Shown here piece by piece: positions 21,482 through 30,519 of a DNA stretch of 64,000 nt. Position numbers and translations under genes: made by a program. Below the pieces are notes generated by a model. That model ran no database searches. It was not told the DNA's origin and saw only the letters and a list, made by a program, of their open reading frames with translations. The DNA is from Planctomycetaceae bacterium (GTDB taxonomy: Bacteria; Planctomycetota; Planctomycetia; Pirellulales; Pirellulaceae), in assembly GCA_005798335.1 (NCBI GenBank), contig SYJV01000376.1, positions 1 through 64,000 of the forward strand. The letters run 5' to 3'. Within the stretch, counting starts at the first letter, position 1; the number at the start of each line of letters is the position of its first letter.

Positions 21482-22624
21482 ATGCGGCAACTGATGTGGG
21501 TGAGCTTAGTGGTCAGCGGGTTGCTTGTGGGCCGGCAGTGGTCGACGGCCGCAGAGCCGCGAGGTTATTCGATTCCCGTCGTCGATTTGGACCAACAAGC
21601 CGCTCGGCAAGTTGTGGTCGATCGTGAACCAGGACAATACTTGGGCCATCCAACTACTGTGTTGCTTGAGGACGGCAAGACTATCTTGTGCGTCTACCCG
21701 AAAGGACACGGCAGAGGCGGAATCGTATACAAACGGAGCCTCGATGCCGGTCAGACTTGGTCGGATCGCTTGCCCACGCCGGAGTCTTGGGCAACTAGCA
21801 GAGAAGTACCGACAATACACCGTGTCGTGGATGCACTCGGCAAGAAACGGCTGATTGTTTGGTCTGGGCTTTACCCGGCGCGAATATCGGTAAGCGAAGA
21901 CGATGGTCACCATTGGAGCGAACTCAAACCCGCTGGCGATTGGGGCGGGATCGTCGTGATGGGCTTTGTTCAGCCTCTGACAAAACCTGGCCATTACTTA
22001 GCCATGTTTCACGATGACGGTCGATTTATCGCAGCGAAACCGCAAACTAAGAAACCAGTAGAATTCACGCTCTACACAACTTTTTCCTCCGACGGTGGAT
22101 TGAGTTGGACCTACCCTAAATCAATTCAGCGGGATACGGCGGTCCATCTATGCGAACCTGGCTGTATCCGATCACCGGATGGCAAGCAATTCGCAGTATT
22201 GCTGCGCGAAAATAGTCGTCAACGCAATTCCCACGTGATCTTTTCTAACGATGAAGGTCAATCGTGGACCGCTCCCAGAGAATTGCCCGCTGCGCTGACC
22301 GGCGACCGTCACACAGGAGTTTACGGACCCGACGGTCGGCTGTTCATTTCATTTCGCGATAGGACACTTGAAAGCTCAACCCAAGGAGATTGGGTTGCTT
22401 GGATCGGTAAGTACGATGACATCGTGACTGGTCGAGAAGGGCAATATCGCATCCGACTCAAGAAAAATCACAAAGGCGCCGACTGCGCTTATCCAGGCGT
22501 GTTAGCTCTGCCCGACGGATCGATTCTCACGACGACCTATGGACATTGGGACGCGGGCGAGCAGCCTTACGTCCTCAGTGTTCGTCTATCGCTTAAAGAG
22601 ATAGACGAACTAGCAGCAAAGTAA
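21482..22624 (+). CDS. Sialidase-family (BNR repeat) exo-hydrolase, secreted
   Basis: Signal peptide from MRQLMWVSLVVSGLLVG; Asp-box type repeats SLDAGQTWSD, SEDDGHHWSE, SSDGGLSWTY, SNDEGQSWTA. Track ORF starts at 21398. Confidence 0.88.
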   Translation: MRQLMWVSLVVSGLLVGRQWSTAAEPRGYSIPVVDLDQQAARQVVVDREPGQYLGHPTTVLLEDGKTILCVYPKGHGRGGIVYKRSLDAGQTWSDRLPTPESWATSREVPTIHRVVDALGKKRLIVWSGLYPARISVSEDDGHHWSELKPAGDWGGIVVMGFVQPLTKPGHYLAMFHDDGRFIAAKPQTKKPVEFTLYTTFSSDGGLSWTYPKSIQRDTAVHLCEPGCIRSPDGKQFAVLLRENSRQRNSHVIFSNDEGQSWTAPRELPAALTGDRHTGVYGPDGRLFISFRDRTLESSTQGDWVAWIGKYDDIVTGREGQYRIRLKKNHKGADCAYPGVLALPDGSILTTTYGHWDAGEQPYVLSVRLSLKEIDELAAK

Positions 22625-22728
22625 GAGCTTCGCCAAATCACCGGATCGATAAAGTCAAGTTCGTTCTGACTTTCATCGTTGGTTGGATACAAGCGGTTAC
22701 AAGTCAGTGGCAGCAACGTAAGTTCGGC

Positions 22729-23712
22729 TCAAGCAGCCACGTCGTAGTTGCAGAACGCGTCGATCGACCCATCGATCTCCACAGGGGTTGCACGTACTTC
22801 GAGGAAAACTCGCGGCACGAATTTCGAGTCGGAGTCTGCTTTGAGAGCTTGAGCGATCGCCTTAAGGTCCTCGATCATCTTGGGTGTAATTTTGCCATCC
22901 AAAGTGTACGTCACCTTCATTGGCCCTGGGTTAGTCGCAAATTCGCAGTACTGTTGTAATGCCTCGCCCAATTCGGCGTTGGGCGCGGTTATGGACACAT
23001 TCGTTCGAGCTCGAAAACCTGTAATGCTGAACAGTTTTTCCAGCGCTTGGTGTACCATAACTTTCGTTCCCGATAGTTTCAGCACATCTTCCAACAGCGC
23101 TTCGTAACCCTTGGCGAAATTCTCCGCAGCTCGTCGCGCAAGTAACGGGTTGCTCTTGGCCAGCTCGTTTAATTTGGGCGAAACTTCTTTGCCTTCACCA
23201 GTGACTTTTTTGTGAACCCAGCTCAACAAATGAGGAACAACGCCAGTGATACCTGTGGTGTGCCCTTCTGCTTTTAGAAATAGATAGGGATGACCTAAAG
23301 TCTCTTCATACTGCAACAGTAGTTCGTGGTAGTTATTGAGGAAATTCCAGCCCTGGGAAGCCGAATATCCGTGCTTGCCTAGGTGTGAGCTGCGACGCGA
23401 GCTGCAATATTTCTTCATAGCTGAGCAAATAACATCGCGCTGTTGGGCCGACAGGTGTCCCAGGTCGATCATGAACGAACCCTTCTCGACCGGATGGTGG
23501 ACCCAGCAAGCTATGTAGAGTGCATGAAACGATTTTACCGACCATCGTGGCTCGGGAGCCGCTAATAGACTGCGCACACTGCCGTTGAGATTAACTCTTA
23601 AGAAACCACGCCAATCTGCAAGCGAGCGAAATCTCGGACCGAACACCAAATTTACCGTTTCTTTGTCCGCTTCTAAGCTCGAATTGATGAGAACGGCGAT
23701 CTTACCATTCAT
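22729..23712 (-). CDS. Hypothetical protein, 327 aa
   Basis: Intact ORF with codon-biased composition; no family recognised. Confidence 0.6.
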   Translation of the reverse strand: MNGKIAVLINSSLEADKETVNLVFGPRFRSLADWRGFLRVNLNGSVRSLLAAPEPRWSVKSFHALYIACWVHHPVEKGSFMIDLGHLSAQQRDVICSAMKKYCSSRRSSHLGKHGYSASQGWNFLNNYHELLLQYEETLGHPYLFLKAEGHTTGITGVVPHLLSWVHKKVTGEGKEVSPKLNELAKSNPLLARRAAENFAKGYEALLEDVLKLSGTKVMVHQALEKLFSITGFRARTNVSITAPNAELGEALQQYCEFATNPGPMKVTYTLDGKITPKMIEDLKAIAQALKADSDSKFVPRVFLEVRATPVEIDGSIDAFCNYDVAA

Positions 23713-24095
23713 GCGCTCGGTTCCTCACAAAAATAGATGTCGTATTGGGTCTTCAACTGTGCGCCCAATGCCTGGTCGGGTATTTGAAATCTAGGCCATG
23801 GACAGCTCACTTTTCAGATAGTTTTTTCAACGAAACGAACAATTTCGTTGCTATTTTTCAGCGATCGCGCCAGTTTTGCGGCGTAGTTTGTTCGCATCGT
23901 TCCTGGCATAATGGTTATTACGATTGCTTGCGTTCTAGCGCCATCTCGGATGTCTGCTTCGCAAGGGTGGGCGCGAACAGGCGGTCATCCCAAGTGTCTT
24001 TGCGGATGAACCAAAAAATGGCATAGTCGCAAATCGGTCAGTACCACTGCCGCAGCAGTCCAGCGGGTGCAATTGCACAATGGAATCGGCTCTTT

Positions 24096-24560
24096 TTGAT
24101 CCAGCCAAATTTCGTCCAGAGGCAAAATAAGCAAACCGTGACTGATCTACGAATTCGCGACGACTTAGTCATTGCCGAGCAGGAACTATTGTGGACCTTT
24201 TCTCGAAGCAGCGGGCCGGGAGGGCAAAACGTCAATAAAGTCAACAGTAAAGCCACTCTCAAGTGGCGGCCTTCACCACAGCGGCTGCCTCCTGCAGCTT
24301 GGCATCGCTTTCGTAATATCTCAAAAAGTTATTGGACAACCGATGGCGAAATCGTTATTCACTCGCAAGAGTTTCGAGATCAAGCCCGAAACGTTCAACG
24401 TTGTCGAGAGAAATTGGCGCAAATGCTGCTCACCTCGCTAACGCCACCCAAGCGCAGGATTAGAACCCACCCAACACGATCATCCGTCACCCGCCGCCTC
24501 GACGACAAACGCAAAGAAGCGGACAAAAAACGTCAACGCCGATCACATGAGAATTCCTAA
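24096..24560 (+). CDS. arfB: Peptidyl-tRNA hydrolase ArfB (YaeJ-like)
   Basis: WTFSRSSGPGGQNVNKVNSKATLKW (GGQ motif), basic C-terminal tail RTHPTRSSVTRRLDDKRKEADKKRQRR. True start may be a GTG near 24138. Confidence 0.93.
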   Translation: MIQPNFVQRQNKQTVTDLRIRDDLVIAEQELLWTFSRSSGPGGQNVNKVNSKATLKWRPSPQRLPPAAWHRFRNISKSYWTTDGEIVIHSQEFRDQARNVQRCREKLAQMLLTSLTPPKRRIRTHPTRSSVTRRLDDKRKEADKKRQRRSHENS

Positions 24561-24880
24561 TGCTGGCTTAATTTTGCGCATGTTCCAAAAATAAGGTCAG
24601 TAACGTACGGCAAGGCAATTTGTAGGGGAGTTCCAGCAACAATCTCGAACGACTACTTGGTTATGCCAGGTGCCGCGCTCATTTGTGGGAATCTAGTCGG
24701 GACTTGATTCAGCGGGAGATCTTGAGAATACTTGCAGCAGAATCGATCCTCCGTTGCCCGACCCTCCGGCGTCGCAGCCCGAAGGCTTTCCCGCGCAGCC
24801 CCGCAAGCCGAAATGCTTCTCGGCAAGAGTCGACTTGTTATACTGGCATGTGGACTCTCCAATCGTTACGAGGAACCAAC

Positions 24881-25609
24881 ATGAACTCCGGCAAAAACCT
24901 CGACTTCATACTTAAGAATTGGTCGTACGACGCTGACAACATTTGCGTGCGATTAGTTAAAGGCTGCGACGGTCGAGACTTGATCCAAGTACGCGTGGAT
25001 TTGGGTATTCTGCAATTAGAAACGACAGGACGTCCCGATGGCCTAAAGCCTGAGGGATTTGATACGTTGCTGGAGTGCTTGTGTCACGATGAATTGGAAG
25101 ATCCTGATTTTGAACTGGACGACGATACATGCATGGAGATCGACCGCGAGTTCGTGCAGTACTATCATCGCCGAATCGCCTGGCTGCGATTGCAATACTT
25201 TGACCGCGCCATCCAAGACGCCGATCACACATTGGCATTGATGGATTTTTGCCGCGAGCATTCTCCCGATGAAGATTGGACTCTGCGCCACGAACAGCAT
25301 CGAGCATTTGTGATTTTCCATCGCACTCAAGCAGCGGCGTTGGGTGCCATGGAAGATCAAAACGCCGAGCGAGCTGTGGACGAAATTGCAGCCGGCTTGG
25401 ACCAGATTCGCGAGAATTTTTCAGAAATGGGGTGGGACGAGCATTTCGAGTCCGATGAACTGGTCCAGCGACTGGTGCAGTTTCGCGATTCGCTCCGCGA
25501 CGACTATTCGATTTCATTGCGCGAACAGCTCGACGAAGCCGTCGCAGCCGAACAATATGAACTGGCGGCTCGACTGCGCGACGAAATAACGCGCCGCACC
25601 GGCAGTTGA
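24881..25609 (+). CDS. UvrB/UvrC-motif (UVR) domain protein
   Basis: Start at MNSGKNLDF; C-terminal UVR-like LREQLDEAVAAEQYELAARLRDEITRR. Confidence 0.75.
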   Translation: MNSGKNLDFILKNWSYDADNICVRLVKGCDGRDLIQVRVDLGILQLETTGRPDGLKPEGFDTLLECLCHDELEDPDFELDDDTCMEIDREFVQYYHRRIAWLRLQYFDRAIQDADHTLALMDFCREHSPDEDWTLRHEQHRAFVIFHRTQAAALGAMEDQNAERAVDEIAAGLDQIRENFSEMGWDEHFESDELVQRLVQFRDSLRDDYSISLREQLDEAVAAEQYELAARLRDEITRRTGS

Positions 25610-25695
25610 TTTTTCTGGAGAAAGCCGGTCCGCCATCAATGATGCGAAGACTCCCTTGCGCACTGGGTGAACGTCGGCTCGCAATTCCGTTCGAT

Positions 25696-26057
25696 TTACT
25701 CGATCGTGACGTCGCCTGATCTATAGCTGATGTTCAGATCGTATCCCACGAGCAATCCAACACCAAGCAACGGATACTCGCCATCGTTCGCAATCACTTC
25801 TAGATCGCGTACACTGCCGAACCAATCGATCAGACACTCGAATCTTTGCAGCGCAATCTCTGACCCATCCGCAAGAATCGCCTTAACGGTTCCTGATGGT
25901 GGCAGCGACAGGTCGTCGATTTTTTCCTGCGGCAATACCAAGTCACCATTGAACCCCGTGTCGATCCACACGTCAATGTCATGGACGGCTGCGACCTCCG
26001 ATGGTCGAACCGAATTGTGACAAGAGCACGGCCATAACTATCAACATGTCCCTTCAT
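25696..26057 (-). pseudogene. Clan AA (retropepsin-like) aspartic protease, frameshifted
   Basis: MKGHVDSYGRALVTI (frame of ORF 25830..26057) continues in another frame as RPSEVAAVHDIDVWIDTGFNGDLVLPQEKIDDLSLPPSG...GVGLLVGYDLNI (ORF 25696..25971). DTGFNG is the catalytic DTG motif. Confidence 0.7.
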
Positions 26058-26404
26058 CGAACGTGCATCCCAAAATGAAGGGCTGCCCGGTGTCCAACAC
26101 GCATCGCATGCGTCAGCCGATGTGGATAGGTTTGGCGGGCAGCTCGCGTGGCTTCGTTTAGCGTTTTACCGATGAAATAATCACCAGATTCCGGCTCAAT
26201 CGCCACAAAGGTATCAACGTGTTCTGGTTCCAATATCGCCCGCAGGCGAGTGGCATAGATTTCTTCTGCCTTACGCACGAATTCGTCAACTTCGCGATGT
26301 CCGGCGCCGGCAACGCCGCCTCTAAATCCACTACAGCGCGACATAGTCGCCTTTTGCTCCGCAAAAGGAACCTTTCGCGGAGCGAAAGGCGACGATCCTA
26401 CCAA
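26054..26404 (-). CDS. Small conserved partner protein of the clan AA protease (about 80 aa core)
   Basis: Core HREVDEFVRKAEEIYATRLRAILEPEHVDTFVAIEPESGDYFIGKTLNEATRAARQTYPHRLTHAMRVG; its stop overlaps the protease start (ATGA, 26054-26057). The annotated N-terminus reads into the palindromic repeat, so the true start is probably further downstream in the ORF. Confidence 0.55.
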   Translation of the reverse strand: MVGSSPFAPRKVPFAEQKATMSRCSGFRGGVAGAGHREVDEFVRKAEEIYATRLRAILEPEHVDTFVAIEPESGDYFIGKTLNEATRAARQTYPHRLTHAMRVGHRAALHFGMHVR

Positions 26405-26416
26405 ATCGCGCTGTAG
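26331..26416. repeat. Structured palindromic repeat, second copy of the CTTTCGCGGAGCGAAAGG-type element
   Basis: Outer arms CTACAGCGCGA (26331-26341) / TCGCGCTGTAG (26406-26416); internal GTCGCCTTTTGCTCCGCAAAAGG and CCTTTCGCGGAGCGAAAGGCGAC. Confidence 0.82.
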
Positions 26417-26613
26417 TATTAGCTAGCGCCAACGGTTCACCGGGCATAAGCTTGATCAATGCAGCGACCCAGGCTGGTCGCGATAGCGAATTACCACGTC
26501 AGGGGTCTTGTGCTCCACGTAGTAGTTGATTTAGTTCGCATAAGCGATTTATACAGAGTTTATGGAGTTATACACGAGTCGCATAATTTTCCTAAACTGG
26601 ATATAATTTGAGT

Positions 26614-26876
26614 ATGAATCCAATAACCAATCCATTTGCGCCTGGCGCTGGCTCGCCACCACCCGAATTGGCCGGACGCGACGAATTGCTGAACCGAGTC
26701 CAAGTGGCTACCGCGTCTTAGACAAAAAGGTTACCGCCATCGGACCAACTCGAAACAGTTTGATTGCCAAGGGGATGATTTGGAGTCCAAGTCACGGCGA
26801 CACTGCGTTTACGGTCCCGATGTTCGACCAGTTCATGAAGCGAACGATGCCGGGGAACGAATGGAAACGACTATAA
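26614..26876 (+). pseudogene. AAA-family ATPase with internal deletion (N- and C-terminal ends only)
   Basis: MNPITNPFAPGAGSPPPELAGRDELLNRVQVATAS* from 26614; frame change near 26706 gives GYRVLDKKVTAIGPTRNSLIAKGMIWSPSHGDTAFTVPMFDQFMKRTMPGNEWKRL*. These are the two ends of a known bacterial ORC/AAA ATPase family; Walker A/B regions are missing. Confidence 0.8.
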
Positions 26877-26974
26877 GCGAGAATGTAAGTTCTCGTGAGC
26901 CGCAGGTATCGAAGGCATCGATCTGGCTGCTTGAGCTAAACTCCGCTGCGATGCTGCACCGTCCGCAACGTGAA

Positions 26975-28075
26975 TCATGGAATCAACGTCTCGCTGACGA
27001 CTTCTGCTTGCGAACGAGTTCCTTGGGCTTTCCATACACTCAGATCGATTGTGCCAGTCACAAATTGAACGTGGCCGTCACAATAAAGAGAATGAAGTCC
27101 GCCAACATGTCGACTGTGTGCCGCAACATTGTGCGATAATCGACTCCACCAGTAGAAATTGCGTTGGCTGTGCGGTAACCCACCTCGGCAGTCGATCCTG
27201 GAATCATTGGGAGGGCGAAGATGGTTGTACATCGTATGCCCAGGTGCACCGTAGAGCAGCCGATTTCCGCGCGTCAATTGCAGTCGATTTCCCGGAATGC
27301 AGTCTTGTGGATAATTGATCAGTTCCGGTCCCACATTGGTATTGTTGTTACTGGTCGTTAAAGCAAAGCCGGTCGAAGGCGTTGTGCCATTCCAAAACCC
27401 ATTGCTACTTGCTTTGTCCCCTGGATTAGAGACAGTTTGCTCACTGAGGCAAATCGTTTGACTTGTTCCATCAACGATATCCGCCATACGCACGCGCGAG
27501 TTTTCAAAAAAAATACCATTGACCGGTATTCCTCGGGGATTTCGTTGCGATACGGCGAGCGTGTCCCCGGTATTCATCGCGTAGTTGGATATGCCGGCAA
27601 ATCCGCTGCCTTGTGCCAATGACCGAAGTCCCGAATCCGACGGACATACGAAGACCGACGGCTGAACTATTACCATAGAAATATTTGCATCCGTATCTGG
27701 ACCGACGTCGAAGTTGATCCGATCGTAGACTGCACTCAATTCAAGCTGCGGCAGCAAGAATGCGAATGCCGAGAAACAGCTTCCATTTCCAGTCGTCGCA
27801 TTCCCATTGGCAGTCGCGGTCATGTTATCGCTGGCCGACACGACCACCATTCGGCCCGGCGGTAGTGTTCTGAGTGAAGCTTCGTAGCTGTGCAATGCCA
27901 ACCCTAATTGCTTCAAATTATTGGCGCACATCATGCGCCGCGCGGCTTCCCGAGCCGATTGAACGGCAGGTAGCAGCAACCCCGCGAGAACGCCGACGAT
28001 AGCGATAACGACCAACAACTCGATCAACGAGTAAGCACCGCTCGCACTTGGCAGACGACCAACTTTTTCCATCAC
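26975..28075 (-). CDS. DUF1559 protein with prepilin-type N-terminal methylation motif
   Basis: YSLIELLVVIAIVGVLAGLLLPAVQSAREAARRMMCANNLKQLGLALHSYE; C-terminal HVGGLHSLYCDGHVQFVT. Confidence 0.95.
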   Translation of the reverse strand: MMEKVGRLPSASGAYSLIELLVVIAIVGVLAGLLLPAVQSAREAARRMMCANNLKQLGLALHSYEASLRTLPPGRMVVVSASDNMTATANGNATTGNGSCFSAFAFLLPQLELSAVYDRINFDVGPDTDANISMVIVQPSVFVCPSDSGLRSLAQGSGFAGISNYAMNTGDTLAVSQRNPRGIPVNGIFFENSRVRMADIVDGTSQTICLSEQTVSNPGDKASSNGFWNGTTPSTGFALTTSNNNTNVGPELINYPQDCIPGNRLQLTRGNRLLYGAPGHTMYNHLRPPNDSRIDCRGGLPHSQRNFYWWSRLSHNVAAHSRHVGGLHSLYCDGHVQFVTGTIDLSVWKAQGTRSQAEVVSETLIP

Positions 28076-28104
28076 ACGTTCGTTGGAGTTAAAAGGCTAG
28101 CCAG

Positions 28105-28171
28105 TACCAGCTCGAAGCGCAAGCGAGTGAATCAGCGCGAGTCATTCACTCGCTTGCGCTTCGAGCTGGTA
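28105..28171. repeat. Perfect inverted repeat (28-bp arms TACCAGCTCGAAGCGCAAGCGAGTGAAT)
   Basis: Arms 28105-28132 and 28144-28171 read directly. Confidence 0.92.
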
Positions 28172-28317
28172 TTTCCAGGAGTTTACCACAAAGTGGTGCT
28201 GTCCAACTGGTCATCTCGGAAATCGTTACTATGATATTCTCGTCTCTATCAATTTCCAAATTGGACAACACATTGAATGGCCCGTGGCGCCCGAATCTGG
28301 CCTGATGGCGCTCGCTG

Positions 28318-29421
28318 ATGAATGCAAGCAAATTGCGGCGGCAGATTGCCTATGAAGCCGCGCGTGCGATGTATTTTCGACATGAATCTGAATACTTTCG
28401 CGCTAAACAAAAGGCAGCTCAACGATTGTGCAAAGGTTGGGTGAAGCCAGCCGATCTGCCCAGTAACGCAGAGATTCGCGACGAGATCCAAACGCTCGCC
28501 CGATTGCATGAAGGTGCCGCTCGGGTGGATAACCTCTTACAAATGCGTTTGACGGCGCTGCGCGTCATGCGATTGCTCAAACGATTCCGGCCGCGGTTGA
28601 TCGGCAGTGTCATGACGGGCCATATTCGACAGGGCTCGGATATCGACCTGCACGTCTTTTCCGACAGCGTCGAAGCGGTAACGCACGTGTTCGATGAGCA
28701 AATGTTGTTTTACGATGTCGAGCGAAAGCGGGTCGTCAAGCACGGTGAAGAACGGATATTCACTCATATCCATTTGCGAGATTCTTTCCCGGTCGAGCTG
28801 ACCGTATACGCAACTAGTTTGACGAATTTCGTATTCAAGAGTTCGATTACTGGCAAAGCCATCGAACGAGCCAGCATCGCAGAGCTGGAACAATTCATGG
28901 CCAACGAGTATCCCGACTTGCGTCTGGAAGAGTCGCTGTCAGAGATCGATCAGCAACCAGATCGATTCCAAGTATTTACAGGTTTGCTGTTGCCGCTGGA
29001 GGACGTCAAGCAGAGTCCCAAGTATCACCCCGAAGGTGATGCATTGTATCACAGTTTGCAGGTGTTCGATCTGGCCTGCGACAGGTTGCCGTATGACGAG
29101 GAGTTTCTCTTAGCCGCGCTCTTGCATGATGTTGGCAAAGCCATCGATCCATTGAATCATGTGGCCGCGGGACTAGAAGCCTTGGACGGTTTGATCAGTG
29201 CGCGAACGCGATGGTTAATCGAGTATCACATGGACGCTCACCGATTGCTCGATGGCACGCTCGGCGCGCGCGCCAAACGCCGGTTGCAAGAAGATGAGAG
29301 TTTTGACGAGTTATTGCTACTCTGCCAATGCGACCGCGCCGGACGCGTCAGCGGAATCGAAACCAGTGACCTCGACGAAGCACTCGACTACATCCGCGAC
29401 ATCGAATACGGATTCGGCTGA
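28318..29421 (+). CDS. Nucleotidyltransferase-fold + HD domain protein
   Basis: NTase motif GSVMTGHIRQGSDIDLHVF; HD motif AALLHDVGK with upstream HSLQVFD. Confidence 0.75.
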   Translation: MNASKLRRQIAYEAARAMYFRHESEYFRAKQKAAQRLCKGWVKPADLPSNAEIRDEIQTLARLHEGAARVDNLLQMRLTALRVMRLLKRFRPRLIGSVMTGHIRQGSDIDLHVFSDSVEAVTHVFDEQMLFYDVERKRVVKHGEERIFTHIHLRDSFPVELTVYATSLTNFVFKSSITGKAIERASIAELEQFMANEYPDLRLEESLSEIDQQPDRFQVFTGLLLPLEDVKQSPKYHPEGDALYHSLQVFDLACDRLPYDEEFLLAALLHDVGKAIDPLNHVAAGLEALDGLISARTRWLIEYHMDAHRLLDGTLGARAKRRLQEDESFDELLLLCQCDRAGRVSGIETSDLDEALDYIRDIEYGFG

Positions 29422-29487
29422 TCTCATTCGCTACCAAGCAAACTTACGGCAGAGAGTTACGGTGAAGAGCCACCTTTTTGCAAATAA

Positions 29488-29560
29488 GTACCCGACGCGC
29501 AAGCGAGTGAATTGTCATAATCGTCTTAAGTTATTCACTCGCTTGCGCTTCGGGCTTGTA
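29488..29560. repeat. Imperfect inverted repeat related to the 28105-28171 element
   Basis: TACCCGACGCGCAAGCGAGTGAAT ... ATTCACTCGCTTGCGCTTCGGGCTTGTA, followed by AAGTGGCGCTGTCCAATTAGT (cf. AAGTGGTGCTGTCCAACTGGT after the first copy). Confidence 0.82.
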
Positions 29561-29691
29561 TTTCGCAAGCAAGTGGCGCTGTCCAATTAGTGCCACAGCC
29601 GGCAATCTGGCCGACATGAAAGCCAAGTCTTGCTATGTTGCCAAATTGTTGAACTTAGCACGACCGAGACACACCACGAAATAGCCACTTT

Positions 29692-30475
29692 GTGCGCCGG
29701 CTGTCAAGAAATATCAGTGCAAACTGTAAAATGAACCGGGATAGTGCCTCAAAGCGCCAGGACAATTGCATCGGCAGTCCGTTAGAGTCCGAAAATTCAG
29801 GAGAACTACGAATTAATCGCCTAGCTGGTCGAACCTCAACATTACTCCTAGCCGCTCTGCTTGTCGCGCCGCTCGCTTCGTTGCACTCAGCCGAGCCGGC
29901 CAGGGCGCCCAACGTCCTCTTCATTGCGCTGGACGTGGTGTGTGACCGCGTCGTGAGCTTGAATATACCACGAGGCGCACTGCGAGTCGCGTCATGGACT
30001 CGTTTTCCAGAGATTCCAAAGGGGCAAAGCGGACGATTGCAACTGGCTGACCGATGCCAGGAATCCACTGACGGCCCGCGTGATTGTCAATCGCATCTGG
30101 CAAAAACTGTTCGGCGAAGGTCTGGTACGTACAGTCGATTACTTTGGCGTCCGCAGTGAAACGCCAACTCATCCCGAATTGCTCGACCATTTAGCCACGC
30201 GTTTCATTCAAAACGGCTGGTCGCAGAAAAAGCTGATTCGCTCGATGGTTCTGAGCCGTACTTATCGCCTCAGTAGCGCGAATGAAGCGGCACCAGGCAC
30301 ACTCCGTGAACCATCGGACTGTGATGAACCCTCGAACAATGTTGCCGTCGACGATGAAACAATCGGCACAACGAGTGTGCCTGCTAATTTAGTTGATCCT
30401 GACAATCGATTGCTTTGGCGAATGCACCGGAAACGACTGGATGCCGAGGCCCTTAGCCGGCACAAGTATGGTTGA
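29692..30475 (+). pseudogene. Fusion relic: sulfatase N-terminus joined to a frameshifted, truncated PSD1/DUF1553 domain
   Basis: STLLLAALLVAPLASLHSAEPARAPNVLFIALD (sulfatase start), then [29 protein letters not shown], frame change at about 30045, then [78 protein letters not shown]. Confidence 0.75.
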
Positions 30476-30519
30476 GTGATAGCGAAACGTGACGCTTCAT
30501 CGGCATTTTTCCACTGACG

